From IMG/VR virus record IMGVR_UViG_3300028829_003089, positions 1-29,599 of that record: 29,599 nt of DNA; one strand, written 5' to 3'. Every line of letters begins with the position of its first letter. The first letter of the stretch is position 1. The position numbers and the translations under genes are program-made. Under the pieces are notes generated by a model. The model did not search any database, was not told the origin of the DNA, and was given only the letters and a program-made list of their open reading frames with translations. Below are positions 21,146-29,599 of the stretch, in pieces. This DNA comes from a virus.

Positions 21146-22180
21146 ATGGCAGCAGGAAATATTGACTCGTTCAACTTAAAGAGTCTGGCAAAAGGGGGCG
21201 TCATCAATGAGGACGTCATGCAGCGGATACATGACATAAGTAAGGTGCCGTTACCATTTACGGATTTAATCGGATCAACAACGCACCGCAACGAGCGTTA
21301 CGATTGGATCATCGATAAGCTTCGCGCACCAGATGTAACCAACGCGCGCGTTGACGGTGCCGACGCCGGTTCTGCCGCAGCGGCAACCGACAAGCGTGTC
21401 GGGAATCACAGTCAGATAAGCGATGAAGTAATCGCGGTTTCGTACCGAGCTGACGCTTCGGACACAATCGGGCGTACCCGTGAACTGGCACACCGCCTCG
21501 TTCGCGGCAACCAGCAGATCCGCCGTGACGTTGAAGCCATCTCTCTGTCAAACCAAGCCTCTGTTGCTGGTACTGACACGGTAGCTGGTAAGACTGGTGG
21601 CCTGCCCACTTGGATTGAGACCACTGTGATGAATGGTGACGGCTCTGCCGCTACCCCCGGCGGTCACAACATGACCACTGGCCTGACAGAGGCTTACACC
21701 GAGGAAACTGGTGTTGCTCTGTCGTTCCAAGCGGTTAAGGACGCGATCCAAGGCGTTTACGAGGAAGGCGGTGAGGTAACTCACATGATGTCTACTCCGG
21801 GCGTTATTGGTGGCCTGTCTGCGTACATGTTTGACAACGAGGCTCGCGTAGCGACCTTGACGTCTGACCAGGGCGCACCTGCCAACTCTAAGGCAACCGC
21901 ACTGGCGAGCGTGAACGTGCTGGTATCGGACTTCGGCACCATCAAGCTTGTGCCTAACCGACTGCAGCAACTCGACGCGAACGGCAACGCTGTAGCGTTC
22001 CTGCTCGACCCAGAGTACGCATCTCTGTCCTACCTTGAGAACTATCGCACTGACCAACTTGCGAAAACTGGTTTGGCAGAGAAGCGCCAGATCTCAGTTG
22101 ACTGGGGCACGCGCGTACACAACGAGGCAGCACACGGCATGCTGGTCAACATCGACCCATCGCTTGACGTAACTGCCTAA
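21146..22180 (+). CDS. Major capsid protein (SU10/DUF5309-like)
   Basis: A 344-residue HK97-fold coat protein candidate. Features recalled from the SU10-type major head family: early FNLKSLAKGGVINEDVMQRI, PLPFTDLIGSTTHRNERYDW, RELAHRLVRGNQQIRRDVEA, then a central T/G-rich domain, VTHMMSTPGVIGGLSAYMFD and LLDPEYASLSYLENYRTDQL. GGGAG lies 7 bases before ATG 21146. Codon choice is the most biased in the window (CTG, CGT, GGT), as expected for an abundant protein, and a terminator follows the stop directly. Confidence 0.9.
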   Translation: MAAGNIDSFNLKSLAKGGVINEDVMQRIHDISKVPLPFTDLIGSTTHRNERYDWIIDKLRAPDVTNARVDGADAGSAAAATDKRVGNHSQISDEVIAVSYRADASDTIGRTRELAHRLVRGNQQIRRDVEAISLSNQASVAGTDTVAGKTGGLPTWIETTVMNGDGSAATPGGHNMTTGLTEAYTEETGVALSFQAVKDAIQGVYEEGGEVTHMMSTPGVIGGLSAYMFDNEARVATLTSDQGAPANSKATALASVNVLVSDFGTIKLVPNRLQQLDANGNAVAFLLDPEYASLSYLENYRTDQLAKTGLAEKRQISVDWGTRVHNEAAHGMLVNIDPSLDVTA

Positions 22181-22187
22181 GAAGCAC

Positions 22188-22207
22188 AGCCCCTTCGGGG
22201 GCTTTTC
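22188..22207 (+). terminator. Rho-independent terminator after the capsid gene
   Basis: AGCCCC-TTCG-GGGGCT hairpin (22188-22203) with a UUCG tetraloop and TTTT. It starts 8 bases after the capsid stop, so it would limit downstream expression relative to the coat gene. Confidence 0.85.
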
Positions 22208-22209
22208 TC

Positions 22210-22335
22210 GTGTTCCTCTGCGTTTGCAACAAAGTACGAGAGCACGACACCGATAGGCACCACCTCATTGGCAACCAGTGTGGCCGGTGCCTTGACCTAA
22301 TCTATATCCATCGGAACGGCAAAGGGATTTGGCGA
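22210..22335 (+). other. Open frame with CxC...CxxC, Bfd-like extension
   Basis: In frame with the next gene, 42 codons read from GTG 22210: FLCVCNKVREHDTD, then HLIGNQCGRCLDLI. The CVC and GNQCGRC elements resemble the [2Fe-2S] ligands of bacterioferritin-associated ferredoxin, but the spacing between pairs is short (17 rather than about 31 residues). No ribosome site is seen and the start lies in the terminator tail. It may be a remnant, a zinc knuckle or an unexpressed frame. Confidence 0.3.
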
Positions 22336-22686
22336 ATGAGCGATCTTAATTATACGCAGGACGGGGTAAGCGTTGGCTGGAAATACCAGCCGAGCGAGGG
22401 CCGCCTGTATGTGAAGCGGGAGGTGGATAAGGCCGTCCACGACACAATCGCTGAGAAGGCCAAGCAGGTACGCAACTCCGGTGGCACAAGAGAGAAGGAC
22501 GGATTCCGCCTGGTGGCAACAGTGCCCGCCGAGATGTTCACGATGGCTAACGAGGGCCGCACCTTCGACGGTAAGTACAAGGGCTTCCTGAACTGCGACA
22601 AGGAGATGCACCAGAAGCTGCTCTCCAAGTTCTTTCTTGAGCCCGAAGTGAAAATCTTTCTGACCAACGAAAACTACAAGGTCTGA
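22336..22686 (+). CDS. Hypothetical structural-region protein
   Basis: A 116-residue protein from ATG 22336 (AAAGGGA upstream): MSDLNYTQDGVSVGWKYQPS, then REVDKAVHDTIAEKAKQVRN and FLNCDKEMHQKLLSKFFLEP. Position after the capsid gene suggests a head or neck component. No family recognised. The frame is open to 22210 (see separate entry), so a 158-residue form is possible. Confidence 0.7.
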   Translation: MSDLNYTQDGVSVGWKYQPSEGRLYVKREVDKAVHDTIAEKAKQVRNSGGTREKDGFRLVATVPAEMFTMANEGRTFDGKYKGFLNCDKEMHQKLLSKFFLEPEVKIFLTNENYKV

Positions 22687-22687
22687 C

Positions 22688-22840
22688 ATGGTCCTAGTCA
22701 TCTACAAGAAGCGAAATAAGGGTGTGGTCGGCGTCCAAGATAAGGACGGCAAGACATGGCACACCAAGGGCGCGTTCGAAGATCGCGACGCCATGAAGGC
22801 GAAGAAGGAGGCCAAGGGTGGCGAGAAGAAGACGCCGTAG
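22688..22840 (+). CDS. Small basic hypothetical protein
   Basis: A 50-residue ORF: MVLVIYKKRNKGVVGVQDKD, GKTWHTKGAFEDRDAMK, lysine-rich end (KAKKEAKGGEKKTP). ATG 22688 follows AAGG by 6 bases and the preceding stop by 1 base; the stop (22838-22840) lies beyond the next start. It reads as a compact beta-hairpin plus basic tail. Function unknown. Confidence 0.55.
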   Translation: MVLVIYKKRNKGVVGVQDKDGKTWHTKGAFEDRDAMKAKKEAKGGEKKTP

Positions 22841-23045
22841 CCCTAGACGCAAGCGCGGCAACCTAATGCTGCACCGTACCCGCAACCTAGGCGTTGTCGG
22901 TACGAGAGGCGGCGGTCTCATAGCTTGGACCAAGGGTGCATTCAGCAAACTCAAGAGCGCAGTTCAGCGCATCAAGATTCTCATCGCCCAAGACGGCGAC
23001 ATCCTCGTCACAGAGGATGGCATAACCCTATCACCGGAGCGTTAA
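22818..23045 (+). CDS. Small basic hypothetical protein (GTG start)
   Basis: A 75-residue protein starting at GTG 22818, chosen because AAGGAGG is 6 bases upstream; it overlaps the preceding gene by 23 bases. Arg-rich start (MARRRRRSPRRKRGN), a Gly-rich middle (GVVGTRGGGLIAWTKGAFSK) and a beta-like end (IKILIAQDGDILVTEDGITL). It stops one base before the next ATG. Probably structural by position; no family recognised. Confidence 0.58.
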   Translation: MARRRRRSPRRKRGNLMLHRTRNLGVVGTRGGGLIAWTKGAFSKLKSAVQRIKILIAQDGDILVTEDGITLSPER

Positions 23046-25358
23046 ATGAAATTATCAGACTGGTTGCCATCGGTGTTCGTAGAGGGCGACGGAGACGACA
23101 TTCAGGTCACCACCAAGAAATTTAGCCAGTTCCCCACCGCAACCGGTGAGGGTATCCAGGGCGTGGGCATCAAGGACGGCAACAACGTCAGGTTTGAGCT
23201 GACCACCGACTCAGTAAAGGTTAACCCGGAACCATTCCGTAACGCTAAGGGCGAGTTCATCGGCACGCCAGAGGAGTTGGCGGGCCTAGAGAACCAGCGC
23301 GACGTTAACAACTTCCTCTACGAGGCGATCAGCGACATCGAGGCGGGTGACATTGACCTCGAGGGCTACGCCACAGAGGAGTGGGTCACCGAGCAGCTAG
23401 AAGGACTCACGCAGGACGAAAAGGTCGCGTTGATAGAAGCCCAGATCCAGTATCGCGGCTTGATGGAGTTGGACGCTGACGGCAAACCAGTATGGCCTGC
23501 TGATCAGACCAAGGATCGTGGCGGCTGGTGGGCTTACCCATCCTCTAAGTTTTCTAGCACTTGGAAATACGAAAATCTGGAGTGGATCTTTCCGCTTGCT
23601 GGCGAGGTTGGTGATGTAACAAAGCAAGCCGCGCCTACATATGAAGTCGGCGACATCATTCAACTACAGGTTAGCCATAACGAAGCGGGCGCTGGGACTA
23701 GCTGGCAGTATCTTGACACTGCGCCTGTGTATGTCGAGTACAAGGTAGAGGAGGTTTACTACCCCAACACTCAGGCCGGTAACGAAAACAAATACAAGCC
23801 CGCTTACCGAGTATCAAAGTCTGCCCCAGATCATCGATATGACGGCTCGCTTCCCACTGTGGTCAAGGGGCCAGAAGGCGATCCGAGTGATGCTTGGATA
23901 CAGTGGTATCCGACAGTCTTTGCGTTTGGCACTGCCGTTCCCGAGGATTTGGTTACAAAAGAATACGTTGACGATGCAGATCAGCAATTGCAGGTCGAGA
24001 TAGAACAGATAGCGCTGGGGCTTGAGGCGTTACTGACACAAAGAACGGTGGGCCAGTGGGCCTACGACGGCACAGTTGAAAGCGGCCCGCCACGCACACC
24101 CGGAACCTTTAGGGCGCTGGCAGATATGTCTGCCGAGGCAAACTATTTAGCCCTTCACTCGGAGGACGCCAATGGCGTAACCCACGGGTTTAGGGATGCT
24201 GAGGTAGGTGACTACATTGAGATTGTTGATATGGACAATCCTGATGTTTACGCGCTGTATGTGCTGACATCGGAGCCTGCTATTAGCGGCCTGCTGATAG
24301 AGCTTCCTGTCAGGCTGAAGGATCGTGGCGCTGACTTTGAGATTGGCGACTCATGCTCCATTAGGCAGTTCACCGTCAACGAAGAGAACATCAATCTTGC
24401 CGAGTTAGATGAACGCTATCTGAAGCTGACCGGCGGCACACTGACCGGCACTATCACTACTCCACGGCTGGAGATGAAAAAAGAGTCAGGCGAGGCGGTA
24501 ATGCTTGTAGAGGGCAAACTATCTAACAATAACTCTGCCGCCAGAATAACCATGTCAAATAAGATTAACCCAAATGCTTATGGCTCTCTTACGTTTCAAG
24601 GGCAAAACGGCAGTGCTTGGTTCAAGTTCAATAAAGATGTGGATGTGGGCGGCAATGACATTCGTTCGGTTAGCCACCTCAGATTTAGCGGTGAAAAGGT
24701 CATACAGGACGGCAATAAAAACCGGATACTGCTGAACGGCAATGTCGTAATATTCAAGGCTGGCGACAGCAATGTGGATGGTTTTGTCATTAAGGGCAAA
24801 ACAAGCGCCGGCAATAACGCTGACCTGTTTAGTGTCTACCACAACCTTAGTGGGCTAGATGCGGTTAATTACAAAGGCAAGCAAAGTGCTGGCTCTGACA
24901 ACGTCGCTACCTGTAAGTATGTGGACAACAAGGTTGAATCGGCTGGTGGTGGCGCAATCCCAGAGTGGACACTGGCGCATTTCAGCTTTGATATAGAGCC
25001 GGGACAGATGGCTTTCTGTGACGGGGACGCTAACGGCACTAACAGATTAGAAGCCGCTCGCGGCATTATCTTTTCTGCTACTGATGCCAACGGTAATCGC
25101 TTGGGTAGAACCAAGGACGGTGTTGATTGGCAGAGAGATCTCGGTGGCGCTCTTAATGTCTTATACGATGAAGAAAAGACACTGCTCTGTATGGCGAGAA
25201 GTCACGGTAGCGCACCCGCAAGCATTTACTACATGGCACAGGTTGATGCTTATCTGATTATCTGGCCCGCAGATAAAGACGCGGTTGTGACCAGCAATAT
25301 CACCCATGTTGTTCAAGATCAAAACTATAAGATCCATTGTCCAGAGATATTCTTTTAG
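23046..25358 (+). CDS. Large tail protein, fibre-like
   Basis: A 770-residue modular virion protein. N-terminal part (1-110) MKLSDWLPSVFVEGDGDDIQ..., with YATEEWVTEQLEGL at about 107-120. A middle carbohydrate-module-like part (140-300) and helical trimer-like spacers (YVDDADQQLQVEIEQIALGL) follow. Then comes the classic fibre element LDERYLKLTGGTLTGTIT (about 456-473) and a beta-rich C-terminal half (LRFSGEKVIQDGNKNRILLN). Likely a tail fibre or tail-hub appendage used in host adsorption. GGAG lies before ATG 23046. Confidence 0.78.
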   Translation: MKLSDWLPSVFVEGDGDDIQVTTKKFSQFPTATGEGIQGVGIKDGNNVRFELTTDSVKVNPEPFRNAKGEFIGTPEELAGLENQRDVNNFLYEAISDIEAGDIDLEGYATEEWVTEQLEGLTQDEKVALIEAQIQYRGLMELDADGKPVWPADQTKDRGGWWAYPSSKFSSTWKYENLEWIFPLAGEVGDVTKQAAPTYEVGDIIQLQVSHNEAGAGTSWQYLDTAPVYVEYKVEEVYYPNTQAGNENKYKPAYRVSKSAPDHRYDGSLPTVVKGPEGDPSDAWIQWYPTVFAFGTAVPEDLVTKEYVDDADQQLQVEIEQIALGLEALLTQRTVGQWAYDGTVESGPPRTPGTFRALADMSAEANYLALHSEDANGVTHGFRDAEVGDYIEIVDMDNPDVYALYVLTSEPAISGLLIELPVRLKDRGADFEIGDSCSIRQFTVNEENINLAELDERYLKLTGGTLTGTITTPRLEMKKESGEAVMLVEGKLSNNNSAARITMSNKINPNAYGSLTFQGQNGSAWFKFNKDVDVGGNDIRSVSHLRFSGEKVIQDGNKNRILLNGNVVIFKAGDSNVDGFVIKGKTSAGNNADLFSVYHNLSGLDAVNYKGKQSAGSDNVATCKYVDNKVESAGGGAIPEWTLAHFSFDIEPGQMAFCDGDANGTNRLEAARGIIFSATDANGNRLGRTKDGVDWQRDLGGALNVLYDEEKTLLCMARSHGSAPASIYYMAQVDAYLIIWPADKDAVVTSNITHVVQDQNYKIHCPEIFF

Positions 25359-25374
25359 GGAGGCGTAGGGAGAG

Positions 25375-25563
25375 ATGTTTGGCCAGATGATTTTTGCCGA
25401 GATCCCGCTCTCCGAAACGGGCAGACCCCCTCACGTTGAGACGGGATGGATCGGCGTCTGCAAAGACCCATGCCAAGAGGCTGCATGGATAAAAAAAGAC
25501 AAGAACGAGGTTAAGACAAACGACTGCGAATACATACCAACAAATTGGAAGCCCATTTCATGA
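25375..25563 (+). CDS. Small hypothetical protein
   Basis: A 62-residue protein (MFGQMIFAEIPLSETGRPPH, WIGVCKDPCQEAAWIKKDKN, YIPTNWKPIS) with GGGAGAG directly before ATG 25375. It sits between the large tail protein and the adaptor and overlaps the adaptor start (ATGA). Three Cys and many Trp suggest a compact fold. No family recognised. Confidence 0.65.
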   Translation: MFGQMIFAEIPLSETGRPPHVETGWIGVCKDPCQEAAWIKKDKNEVKTNDCEYIPTNWKPIS

Positions 25564-26195
25564 ATTACAAAGACATTGTGGATGCTGCCAAGGCTTATAC
25601 GGACAGATACGATGATGAGCTGGTTAAATCCATACCGGCTTTCACTCGCGTGGTTGAGGGGAAAATTAACAACGCCCTGAGAACCGGAGACCAGTCTGTC
25701 AGAGCCCAGATATGGCTGCAAAGGGGGCAGGAGTATTACAGCCTGCCATGCGACTGGGGCGGTGCCCGTGACGTGGAGCTACTTCACGCTGGGCAGCAGC
25801 ACGGTGACACGCTCGTCTACCTTGCCCCAGAGGAGATGAACAAGGTCACGCGACAGAATAACAGCGACAGAGGCCGTCACAACTACTACACGATCATTGC
25901 CGGTCAGATACAGATTGCACCTCCGACAGACAACGAGGTCTTGGAGGTGGTTTATTACCAGCGTCTCCCAGAGCTAAAGAATGATGACGATACCAACTGG
26001 CTGACAGGAAAAAACCCTGATTCCTACATTTTCGGCCTCTGCACAGAGATATCGGCATTCGCAAAAGATCCAGCGTCATTCGAGACATACAAGATGCGTT
26101 TTGCCGAGTCGCTGATGGACATAACTATGGAGGACCAGATCACGCGGTGGTCTGGGCCTGCTTTAAGGGCACAAGTGGAGGGCTTGATCGTATGA
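25560..26195 (+). CDS. Head-tail adaptor protein (SU10-type)
   Basis: A 211-residue protein from ATG 25560 (a longer TTG-initiated frame is rejected). It matches the phage adaptor pattern near portal-type genes: FTRVVEGKINNALRTGDQSV, YYSLPCDWGGARDVELLHAG, APPTDNEVLEVVYYQRLPEL, NWLTGKNPDSYIFGLCTEIS. Such proteins attach below the portal and seat the tail. The stop overlaps the next start (ATGA). Confidence 0.8.
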   Translation: MNYKDIVDAAKAYTDRYDDELVKSIPAFTRVVEGKINNALRTGDQSVRAQIWLQRGQEYYSLPCDWGGARDVELLHAGQQHGDTLVYLAPEEMNKVTRQNNSDRGRHNYYTIIAGQIQIAPPTDNEVLEVVYYQRLPELKNDDDTNWLTGKNPDSYIFGLCTEISAFAKDPASFETYKMRFAESLMDITMEDQITRWSGPALRAQVEGLIV

Positions 26196-26956
26196 GCATG
26201 AAGGAAGCAAGCGCCTCTAACTGGGTGGCAGAGAAGGCTAACGCAACTGATACTGGATTTACGCTGCTGGGCACCAGCAAGGGTTATGCGTCGTTTAGCA
26301 GGGCGTTCAAGCCTTCTCAGGACGTCTTTTATTCGGCATCTGACGAGTCTGGTAACCGGGAGGCTGGTTTTGCGAAGTTTGACGGCTCAAACCTTGTTTT
26401 GCGCCAGCCAACAGCCAGCCTGGTCAACGGTATATACACATCACCGACCCCTCCGAGGGTCAACTTCACCGGTCAGGTAACAGTTGCCTGCACCTTTAAC
26501 GCGGCAGCGTTTAACACGCTCTGGAAGGCGTTTCAGTCGTTCGATCCTGACGGTGACGGCGATATCAACATACCACCAGAGCTCATTGACGGCCTTGGAG
26601 AGGCACTTGCGGGAAAGGCAGATCAGTCTGCTTTAGATAATGAGGTTCAAGCAAGGAAAGACGGAGATGCATCACTGCAGGGCCAGATAGACGCTCTAGA
26701 AATACCTAGCATTGACGGCCTTGCCTCGGAGGAGTGGGTTGCCGATCAGATAGATGCCATTCCAGAGACCAATCTGTCTGAATATGCAAAAACGGACTAC
26801 GTGGATGCAGCAGACGAGGCGTTACAGAGCCAAATAGACGACATAGCTGGCGGGGGTATTGAGTTAGACCCCGTCAAATGGTCTGAAATAACAGAAAAGC
26901 CGGAGTCAATTCAGTCTCTCGGCGTAAACAATTTAATTACCGGGGGCACATTCTAA
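26192..26956 (+). CDS. Tail fibre/appendage protein 1
   Basis: A 254-residue protein from ATG 26192 (ATGA overlap). N-terminal beta-rich domain (1-125), then INIPPELIDGLGEALAGKAD and collagen-like/helical spacers (LDNEVQARKDGDASLQGQID), LASEEWVADQIDAI (about 185-198) and the end NNLITGGTF. The spacer style is that of trimeric phage fibres. It ends on the same base that starts the next gene. Confidence 0.72.
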   Translation: MSMKEASASNWVAEKANATDTGFTLLGTSKGYASFSRAFKPSQDVFYSASDESGNREAGFAKFDGSNLVLRQPTASLVNGIYTSPTPPRVNFTGQVTVACTFNAAAFNTLWKAFQSFDPDGDGDINIPPELIDGLGEALAGKADQSALDNEVQARKDGDASLQGQIDALEIPSIDGLASEEWVADQIDAIPETNLSEYAKTDYVDAADEALQSQIDDIAGGGIELDPVKWSEITEKPESIQSLGVNNLITGGTF

Positions 26957-27714
26957 TGGCAACAAAGATTATTAGTAAGTACGGCAACGGCGCACCAAAC
27001 GACGGCGACCTTGAAACTGGTGAGTTGGGCATTGATATCCTAAACCACAACATTTACACGAAGGACGGTGGTGGGCAGATCATTAAGCTCTCAGATGGCG
27101 AGGCTATCACCGCCATTGACTGGAATGAGATCACAAACAAGCCTGCCGAGTTCCCGCCATCAGACCATACGCACACTCAGGATGAGATCGATGGCTTGGG
27201 TGAGGCCCTGACTGAGATCAACCAAAACATCACCGAGATCAACACTGAGATCGGCGCAATTGCCACTACATTGGCATTCGGCGGCTCGTTTAGCGCAAGC
27301 ACCGGAAAGATCATCAAGGGCGCTAAGGCGGGTGTTGTAGACGGTGAAAATATCCCAGCAGCAGGACCCCTTGAAAACACTTTCCTAATCTGTGCCGAGG
27401 GAGGCAGTACGCCGGCGGTTATGGAAGAGGGCGACTGGCTTGTATCAAACGGGACCGCCTGGGTTCCCATTACTTACTCCAGCGGCTCTGCCGGCTCAGT
27501 AGCTTGGGACAATGTTCAGGGCAAGCCTGATTTCGATGCTTTGTACGCTCCCATTTCTCACAATCATGTGATTGATGACGTCACCGGACTTCAGGACGCC
27601 CTAGACGCAAAGCCTGACGCCGACCACAAGCATGAAATTGCAGACGTGAACGGCTTGCAGGCTGCGTTAGATAGCAAGGCCAACATTGATCAGATTACCG
27701 GCGGCACTTACTAA
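26956..27714 (+). CDS. Tail fibre protein 2
   Basis: A 252-residue fibre. The N-terminal module LETGELGIDILNHNIYTKDG (about 20-39) is a common phage fibre start; the first 45 residues are similar to those of the following gene. DHTHTQDEIDGLGEAL and SHNHVIDDVTGLQDALD, then HKHEIADVNGLQAALDSKAN are repeated fibre spacer units with HxH motifs. It ends DQITGGTY, matching the ITGGTF end of the previous gene. Start overlaps the previous stop by one base. Confidence 0.82.
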   Translation: MATKIISKYGNGAPNDGDLETGELGIDILNHNIYTKDGGGQIIKLSDGEAITAIDWNEITNKPAEFPPSDHTHTQDEIDGLGEALTEINQNITEINTEIGAIATTLAFGGSFSASTGKIIKGAKAGVVDGENIPAAGPLENTFLICAEGGSTPAVMEEGDWLVSNGTAWVPITYSSGSAGSVAWDNVQGKPDFDALYAPISHNHVIDDVTGLQDALDAKPDADHKHEIADVNGLQAALDSKANIDQITGGTY

Positions 27715-27727
27715 ATAGGAAGCAATA

Positions 27728-29599
27728 ATGACCGAGATCATTTTAAAGCAGGGAACTGGTGAGCCGGATGCCGATAAGGTGAAGGTGGCAGAGGTTGCCA
27801 TCGACACCGGCACCGGCGACCTATACACCAAGCTGGCCGATGGCTCGGTCAAGCACCTTAATCCAGAGTATGAGGCTGGCGACGGCGGTGATTCCCTCTG
27901 GGAGGAGAGCGGCTCTGATATCTATTACGACGCTGGAAATGTTGGTATTGGTACGGATAATCCTGCTTATACTTTAGATATTCAGGCTACCCCTTCCAGC
28001 TTTAATCCTGTCAGGTTTTCTGGATACGGCGCGTCTATAGATGCTTTTTTGTATACAGATGCCACGTATTGGTCTATAGGCGATACAGCGGCTTACGAGG
28101 GGAATCTTTGGGGAGGAAACAAAGCCAATAACTATGTTCACGCTTACACTAATGGCACAGAACGCATGCGTATTGACGCCAACGGCCTCGTCGGAATCGG
28201 AGGCGAACCCGGAACCCGTACTGCTGGTGAGTACCTAGAGCAAGCCAAGGAGCAGATAGCAGGCTGGAAGGCTGAGGTTAAGAAGCGCACAGCAGAGCAA
28301 CCAGAGGCCAGCACCCAAGAGATTACCCTTGAGGTTACAGATGGTGACTTCGGTGTATTCCCAACGACTGAGGCGTTAGCTGACAAGCTGGCTGAGAGGT
28401 CTATTGGTGGTGGTGCTGCTAAGTTGCAGGTTGCTGGGAACGGGTATTTCTCCGGCAACGCCTACGCATTAAGTTTTCAAGCAACCGGCGGGGTATACAA
28501 CACCACAACCACTACCGGATACCTTCAGGTAGAGGGAACCAATTGCTATCAATGGGACGCGCTTCAGTTATACCCATCTGTCCCGAAGGACTTAGGTAAC
28601 GGTAACTACAAGTGGAAGGACGGGTGGTTCTCTGGAAACGTTAATGCTAACGCAGTTAACGCGGTCGCATGGGCCACACCCGGAGGCACCGGCTATATTC
28701 AAATCAATGGGTCTAACACCGTTGAGTTGCGCTCTACGGTTATATTCCCGTTCAACAACAACACCGTTGACTGGGGCCGTAGTGATAAGAGGTGGAAAGA
28801 CGGGTATTTCTCTGGAACCATCTACGGTACTGTTGATGATGTCCCAACACACGTCAAGGCCATCACCCCAACCCAGATAGCTAACTGGGATGCTGGCACA
28901 GGCGGCGGGGGAGGCGGTGCCACCACTGACGGACGCATCAGCGACACCCAGATAACAAACTGGGATCAGGCGCATGGCTGGGGCAACCATGCTAGTGCTG
29001 GTTATCAGCCTGCTGGATCGTATGCGGCAGGCAACCACACCCACCCTGAGTATCTGACCTCTGGAAGTCTTAGTGGTTACGCCACAGAGACATGGGTTGG
29101 AAGCAACTACCAAGCTAAAGGAAACTACGCACTTGTAGGCGCTAGTTACACCAAGGCTGAGTCTAATGCCGCTTACCAACCAAAGGGTAGCTATGAGACT
29201 GCTGGCACCGCCTATACAAAGGCACAGTCAGACGCCAAGTATGAGCTAAAGGGCGCTGGCGGTTTGCCTGCTGGAGACTGGGCGTGTAGCGGAAGCATCA
29301 CTGCTGCAGGAAACATTACTGCTTACTATTCCTCTGATGAGCGCCTGAAGGACGACATCAAGGAGATGCCCGTTGGCCTCATCGACGACATACAGCCGTC
29401 TACATGGAGCTGGAAGGAGGGTGGCAAAGCATCTGGTGGTGTTGTTGCCCAGCAGCTTCAGTCCTGTGGATTAGGGCAGTGGGTTAACGAGGCGCCAAAC
29501 GGTGACCTTGGCGTTGATTACAACGCGTTAATCGGCGTCCTTGTTGCCGAGGTTCAGAGCCTCAAGGCTAGGGTGATGGAGCTAGAAAATGCCGACTAG
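27728..29599 (+). CDS. Tail fibre with C-terminal S74 chaperone domain
   Basis: A 623-residue fibre that ends on the last base of the window. The N-terminus (TGTGDLYTKLADGSVKHL) is paralogous to that of fibre 2. The shaft has paired repeats KWKDGWFSGN (near 295-305) and RWKDGYFSGT (near 355-365), a helical insertion (EYLEQAKEQIAGWKAEVKKR), and fibre spacers (YATETWVGSNYQAKGNY, YTKAQSDAKYELKG). The C-terminal domain starts SSDERLKDDIKEM; Ser536 is the predicted self-cleavage residue of peptidase S74 (intramolecular chaperone), followed by GVVAQQLQ and VDYNALIGVLVAEVQSLKAR. The domain helps trimer folding and is then released. Confidence 0.9.
   Translation: MTEIILKQGTGEPDADKVKVAEVAIDTGTGDLYTKLADGSVKHLNPEYEAGDGGDSLWEESGSDIYYDAGNVGIGTDNPAYTLDIQATPSSFNPVRFSGYGASIDAFLYTDATYWSIGDTAAYEGNLWGGNKANNYVHAYTNGTERMRIDANGLVGIGGEPGTRTAGEYLEQAKEQIAGWKAEVKKRTAEQPEASTQEITLEVTDGDFGVFPTTEALADKLAERSIGGGAAKLQVAGNGYFSGNAYALSFQATGGVYNTTTTTGYLQVEGTNCYQWDALQLYPSVPKDLGNGNYKWKDGWFSGNVNANAVNAVAWATPGGTGYIQINGSNTVELRSTVIFPFNNNTVDWGRSDKRWKDGYFSGTIYGTVDDVPTHVKAITPTQIANWDAGTGGGGGGATTDGRISDTQITNWDQAHGWGNHASAGYQPAGSYAAGNHTHPEYLTSGSLSGYATETWVGSNYQAKGNYALVGASYTKAESNAAYQPKGSYETAGTAYTKAQSDAKYELKGAGGLPAGDWACSGSITAAGNITAYYSSDERLKDDIKEMPVGLIDDIQPSTWSWKEGGKASGGVVAQQLQSCGLGQWVNEAPNGDLGVDYNALIGVLVAEVQSLKARVMELENAD

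Noticed and set aside
21548-22057. 169-codon antisense frame over the capsid gene
   Set aside because: Shadow of a strongly biased coding gene; no start signals.
1-29599. CRISPR array or insertion sequence
   Set aside because: No regular repeat-spacer pattern, no transposase and no terminal inverted repeats were seen.

Overview
The window is a slice of a temperate tailed-phage (or prophage) genome, most likely a short-tailed (podovirus-like) phage of a Gram-negative, probably aquatic, proteobacterium. Grounds: a tyrosine integrase with a DUF4224 partner and an XRE-type repressor (temperate); a P22-like portal, an SU10/DUF5309-like capsid protein and an SU10-type adaptor (podovirus-like morphogenesis); strong Shine-Dalgarno sites and tightly overlapping genes throughout. 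Host identity is inference only. The integrase is cut by the left edge; the right edge falls exactly on the stop codon of the last tail-fibre gene.

Left arm, minus strand, read right to left from 12.6 kb to 1: an XRE repressor; a cluster of tiny genes (12.16 to 10.36 kb) whose sub-operons are each preceded by a near-identical dyad TGACGTAGAAAACTACT; in the middle of that cluster a circularly permuted (two-piece) tmRNA gene with acceptor half, coding half, an ANDEQYVALAA tag and pseudoknots; then replication, recombination and nucleotide genes: RecA-fold/DnaB-like helicase, class II ribonucleotide reductase, small hypotheticals, a C5-cytosine methyltransferase broken over three frames, a NinG-like HNH protein, an HTH-metallophosphoesterase, DUF3310, a DUF1071 (Sak-type) annealing protein and an SSB-like protein. 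A hairpin terminator at 2.02 kb ends this operon. Beyond it lie an exported acidic protein, a one-helix membrane peptide, the DUF4224 protein and the integrase.

Switch region, 12.63 to 12.92 kb: divergent intergenic DNA between the repressor and rightward genes, with several inverted repeats. Next come small plus-strand genes (13.3 to 14.2 kb), including an exported protein and a one-helix membrane protein. A perfect TGTGA-N6-TCACA (CRP-like) palindrome lies at 13.10 kb.

Right arm, plus strand: putative small terminase subunit, a C-rich intergenic stretch, large terminase, a NUMOD4/HNH endonuclease, portal, a second compositionally distinct HNH gene, a small coiled-coil protein, scaffold, major capsid protein, a terminator, small head/neck proteins, a large tail protein, an adaptor and three consecutive tail-fibre genes. 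The last carries a C-terminal S74 self-cleaving chaperone domain.

Most notable: (1) a phage-borne permuted tmRNA; (2) a repeated dyad that marks the small-gene operons; (3) a methyltransferase locus in which two frames over the same DNA both read as recognisable protein; (4) a scaffold whose N- and C-termini carry the same 10-residue motif; (5) a tail-fibre cassette with shared end motifs. No polymerase, primase or endolysin was recognised in the window.
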